Shown here: in pieces, positions 61,428 to 64,000 of the stretch
Position numbering within the stretch: position 1 is the stretch's first letter
Layout: each line of letters starts with the position of its first letter
From: Hymenobacter guriensis
GTDB lineage: Bacteria > Bacteroidota > Bacteroidia > Cytophagales > Hymenobacteraceae
Assembly (NCBI RefSeq): GCF_015773195.1
Contig: NZ_JADWYK010000017.1
Location: 1 to 64,000 of the forward strand
Length of the DNA: 64,000 bases
Reading direction: 5' to 3'
Program-made: the position numbers and the translations under genes
The notes under the pieces: generated by a model
Database searches by the model: none
What the model was told of the DNA's origin: nothing
The model's input: the letters and a program-made list of their open reading frames with translations, nothing else

Positions 61428-62633
61428 TTAGGAAATGCCCTGCTCCGCCAGCACTTCCTTTACTTTCTGGGCAGCATCCTTCAGTAGCACGGCCGAGTAT
61501 ACCTTCAAGCCGCTTTCGTCGATGATGCGGGCGCCTTCTTCGGCGTTGGTACCCTGCAGGCGCACAATGATGGGCACCTTGATGTCGCCGATGTTCTTGT
61601 AGGCTTCTACCACCCCATTGGCCACCCGGTCGCAGCGCACGATGCCACCGAAGATGTTGATGAGGATGGCCTTTACATTCGGATCCTTCAGGATGATGCG
61701 GAAACCCGCTTCCACTGTCTGGGCATTGGCTCCACCCCCTACGTCGAGGAAGTTGGCCGGCTCGCCGCCGCTGAGCTTGATGATGTCCATGGTGGCCATA
61801 GCCAGGCCGGCGCCGTTAACCATGCAGCCCACGTTGCCGTCGAGCTTCACGTAGTTCAAGTTCGAAGCCGAAGCTTCCACTTCCAGCGGGTCTTCTTCGT
61901 TCGTGTCGCGCAGCTCTACGAAGTCTTTGTGGCGGTAGAGGGCGTTTTCGTCGAGGGTTACTTTCGCGTCAACGGCCAGAATCTTGTCGTCCGAGGTTTT
62001 CAGCACGGGGTTGATTTCGAACATGCTGGAGTCCGTCTCGTCGTACGCCTTATATAAGGCCTGCACAAACTTCACCATTTCCTTCTGGGCCGGGCCGGTG
62101 AGGCCCAGGTTAAAGGCAATTTTGGCGGCCTGGAACGGGCGCAGCCCCACGCGCGGGTCGATGGTTTCCTTGTGGATTTTCTCGGGGTGGGCTTCGGCCA
62201 CTTCCTCGATGTCCATACCGCCCTCGGTGGTATAGATGATGACGTTTTTGCCGCTGGTACGGTCCAGCAGCACGCTCATATAATATTCCTTGGTTTCGGA
62301 CGCGCCGGGGTAATACACATCCTGAGCCACCAGCACCTTATGCACTTTACGGCCTTCAGGGCCGGTTTGCTTGGTTACCAATTGCATGCCGATGATGTTG
62401 CCGGCTACTTCCTTTACCTGGTCCAGGTTTTTGGCGAGCTTCACTCCACCCCCTTTGCCCCGGCCACCGGCGTGTATCTGCGCCTTAATGACGTGCCAGC
62501 CGGTGCCGGTTTCGGCGGTCAGCTTTTTGGCAGCCTCTACGGCTTCTTCGGCGGTGTCGGCCGTGTAGCCTTCCTGCACGCGTACGCCGTAGCGCTTGAG
62601 AATTTCTTTACCCTGATACTCGTGAATGTTCAT
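61428..62633 (-). CDS. sucC: Succinyl-CoA synthetase (ADP-forming) subunit beta
   Basis: Protein of 401 residues, the normal length, encoding the beta subunit that with SucD converts succinyl-CoA, ADP and phosphate to succinate, CoA and ATP in the citric acid cycle. The ATP-grasp domain begins MNIHEYQGKEILKRYGV, then HVIKAQIHAGGRGKGGGVKL and MFEINPVLKTSDDKILAVDA. The C-terminal CoA-ligase domain has NFLDVGGGAN and ILINIFGGIVRCDRVA. No sucD lies next to it in the window, a separated arrangement also seen in other Bacteroidota. The start is unambiguous. Confidence 0.97.
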   Translation of the reverse strand: MNIHEYQGKEILKRYGVRVQEGYTADTAEEAVEAAKKLTAETGTGWHVIKAQIHAGGRGKGGGVKLAKNLDQVKEVAGNIIGMQLVTKQTGPEGRKVHKVLVAQDVYYPGASETKEYYMSVLLDRTSGKNVIIYTTEGGMDIEEVAEAHPEKIHKETIDPRVGLRPFQAAKIAFNLGLTGPAQKEMVKFVQALYKAYDETDSSMFEINPVLKTSDDKILAVDAKVTLDENALYRHKDFVELRDTNEEDPLEVEASASNLNYVKLDGNVGCMVNGAGLAMATMDIIKLSGGEPANFLDVGGGANAQTVEAGFRIILKDPNVKAILINIFGGIVRCDRVANGVVEAYKNIGDIKVPIIVRLQGTNAEEGARIIDESGLKVYSAVLLKDAAQKVKEVLAEQGIS

Positions 62634-62703
62634 AGAGGGTCGTTTTTAGGGGAAGATTCGGGTGGGTGTTTGCGGCTGCGAAAGTAGGCAGAAATGCGTT
62701 AGG

Positions 62704-62810
62704 AGTTTTTGGTTTTTGGTTTTTAGCTGTTTGCAGGTGGTAGTCCGTCCCGCTGCCTTTCTGGCTGGTACCGGTTGGCCGGATTTCCCAAAATCGAAAA
62801 ACCAAAAACT
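62704..62810. repeat. 14-bp inverted repeat between sucC and the GH113-like gene
   Basis: AGTTTTTGGTTTTT (62704-62717) and AAAAACCAAAAACT (62797-62810) are exact complements separated by 79 bases. The right arm ends 7 bases before the stop codon of the minus-strand gene at 62817, so it may help to end that transcript. Confidence 0.6.
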
Positions 62811-62816
62811 GCGACT

Positions 62817-63932
62817 TCACCGGCCAAACCAGTCCGTCATCACCTGCTCGGCGGGCTTGTGCTGGGGCGTAAAGTCGAGGTGGCGGCGGGTGGCGCGGTC
62901 GGGCGTCAAGCCGGGGTACCACTTCCACACAAACAGCCCCCGAAACCACCTCTGCGGCCAGAACGTCTCAAACATAGCGGCGTAGCAGGCCGTCTGGGTG
63001 GCTTCGTCGACCGTGGTCAGCACGGCCATGCGGTCGGGCCAGGCCCAGGGCTCAATGGCCGCATCGGGTGTGGTTTTGTAGCCGATTTCGGTGAAGGCCA
63101 CCGGCTTTTTAAAGCGCCGCTGAATAGCTTTGATCCGACGCAGCGGCTCCTGCCAGGCCCGGAGCAGGGCCGCCTTTTCGGGCCGCTCGGTCTTGCTGAG
63201 CGGGAAATACGCCTGAATGCCGATAAAGTCCAGCGCATCCCAGAACGGCACCTGCTCAAACTCCCCACTCCAGTTGGCCGCGTACGTGAGTTGCCCGTGG
63301 TATACCCCACGAATCTGCCGGATGAGCGTGCGCCATTCCTGTTCGTGGCCCACGCTGGCGTGCTGGAGCTCCGTGCCTATACATAAGGCTTCCAGCTGAT
63401 GCTCCTCGGCCAGCCGGGCGTAGTGCAGTATAAACGAGGAGTAGCTGGCAAACCACTGCTGCCAGTCGGCGGCCGAAGTCATGTTGACGTCGCCGGGCCA
63501 GGAGCCGGAGCCCCCGCGCAGCCACAGGTGGGGCTTGAGCAGCGTGCTGATGCCACGCTGCCGGGCCCGCTTCGCCGTTTGTACAATGCCCGCGTCACTC
63601 TCTCCCCAGTAATGGCGGCTGCCCTTACCGGTTTGCAGGCGTATTTCCGGCACGGCGGCGCCTGCCTGCCAGCCAAAGGGCGTCTGGGCAATCCACGTCA
63701 CGCGGGCACGCACCAGCGGCTCCAGGTCCAGGGAAGAAACCGAGTCGCCGGCCACCCAGCTCACGCCGCGCAGGCGGCCGTCGGTGGGCGTGGGGCCGGT
63801 AGCAGCCGGAGTGGAGCGGGCTGTTGCTGGCTTAGGTTGAGGCGCCCGGCTTAGCTGCCAGGCACCTATGGCCGCAGCAAGTAACAGCACAATCAGCAGC
63901 CAGCGGCGCCCGGCGGAAGTAGGAAATGGCAT
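62817..63932 (-). CDS. Glycoside hydrolase, GH113-like TIM barrel
   Basis: The ATG at 63932 gives 371 residues; in-frame ATGs at 63953 and 63983 are possible. One N-terminal membrane anchor (WLLIVLLLAAAIGAWQL) is followed by a Pro/Ala/Thr linker. The TIM barrel starts RLRGVSWVAGDSVSSLDLE and continues with LLKPHLWLRGGSGSWPGD. The acid/base Glu is seen in LCIGTELQHAS and the nucleophile Glu in VAFTEIGYKTTPDA, the pair expected of GH113 beta-mannanase-like enzymes. FIGIQAYFPLS and VWKWYPG are further barrel-end signatures. It is expected to face the periplasm. No glycan-uptake genes are nearby. Confidence 0.88.
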   Translation of the reverse strand: MPFPTSAGRRWLLIVLLLAAAIGAWQLSRAPQPKPATARSTPAATGPTPTDGRLRGVSWVAGDSVSSLDLEPLVRARVTWIAQTPFGWQAGAAVPEIRLQTGKGSRHYWGESDAGIVQTAKRARQRGISTLLKPHLWLRGGSGSWPGDVNMTSAADWQQWFASYSSFILHYARLAEEHQLEALCIGTELQHASVGHEQEWRTLIRQIRGVYHGQLTYAANWSGEFEQVPFWDALDFIGIQAYFPLSKTERPEKAALLRAWQEPLRRIKAIQRRFKKPVAFTEIGYKTTPDAAIEPWAWPDRMAVLTTVDEATQTACYAAMFETFWPQRWFRGLFVWKWYPGLTPDRATRRHLDFTPQHKPAEQVMTDWFGR

Positions 63933-64000
63933 AGCAGCGGGGACGGAACGCATCAACCGCCAAGATAGGCAGCCAGGGCACATGGTGTAGCTTCCGCCGC

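Overview
The window looks like chromosome from a high-GC member of the Bacteroidota, most likely Hymenobacter or a close relative. Four large secreted proteins end in a type IX secretion (T9SS) sorting domain. There are two TonB-dependent receptors and several LytTR- or NarL-type two-component pairs. The metal-efflux locus contains an RND pump fused to its outer-membrane factor. Short stem-forming repeats are scattered between genes. The genus is an inference from these family signatures; no 16S rRNA gene is present.

Layout. 0-12.4 kb: a Crp-type regulator cut by the window edge, a MarR regulator divergent from a TonB-dependent receptor, a T9SS-secreted subtilase, a LytS/LytTR two-component pair, an alpha/beta hydrolase, a small TonB-like protein and two unknown proteins. 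12.5-18 kb: a dicarboxylate symporter, a sorbosone-dehydrogenase-like beta-propeller, a 21-bp minisatellite, two paralogous membrane-anchored unknowns with an identical 68-bp patch, and a GAF protein. 18-31.5 kb: a second TonB-dependent receptor, then an apparent operon of a PID-CTERM mini-protein, a beta-helix protein and a 3286-residue modular T9SS surface protein with 22 copies of a 54-residue repeat. 31.6-36.4 kb: two tandem TPR histidine kinases convergent with a NarL-type regulator, separated by a 30-bp perfect hairpin. 36.5-44 kb: secreted unknowns, a universal stress protein, two hydrophilic proteins, a small GNAT protein, a T9SS endonuclease I and a fasciclin protein.

44.3-60 kb is a more plastic zone. 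It holds a Zn/Cd-type P-type ATPase with an adjacent Fur-family regulator and a perfect palindrome just upstream of the ATPase. A 44-codon remnant of an RND adaptor gene sits directly upstream of fur. An intact DUF6660 / RND-OMF fusion / adaptor operon lies at 52.9-59 kb. Between them are an ice-binding-like (DUF3494) T9SS protein with a second PID-CTERM gene, an AraC regulator and an IS5-type remnant. A broken HEPN-like gene lies beside tRNA-Arg. 60-64 kb returns to ordinary chromosome: a transglutaminase-like protein, sucC and a GH113-like glycosidase.

The most unusual pattern is that a PID-CTERM mini-protein occurs twice, each time beside a large T9SS protein. Those two large proteins share the same C-terminal module of about 430 residues although their N-terminal halves are unrelated. 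This suggests a repeated surface-display cassette. Coordinates and translations were read by eye. Family names come from recognised motifs, not from database searches.
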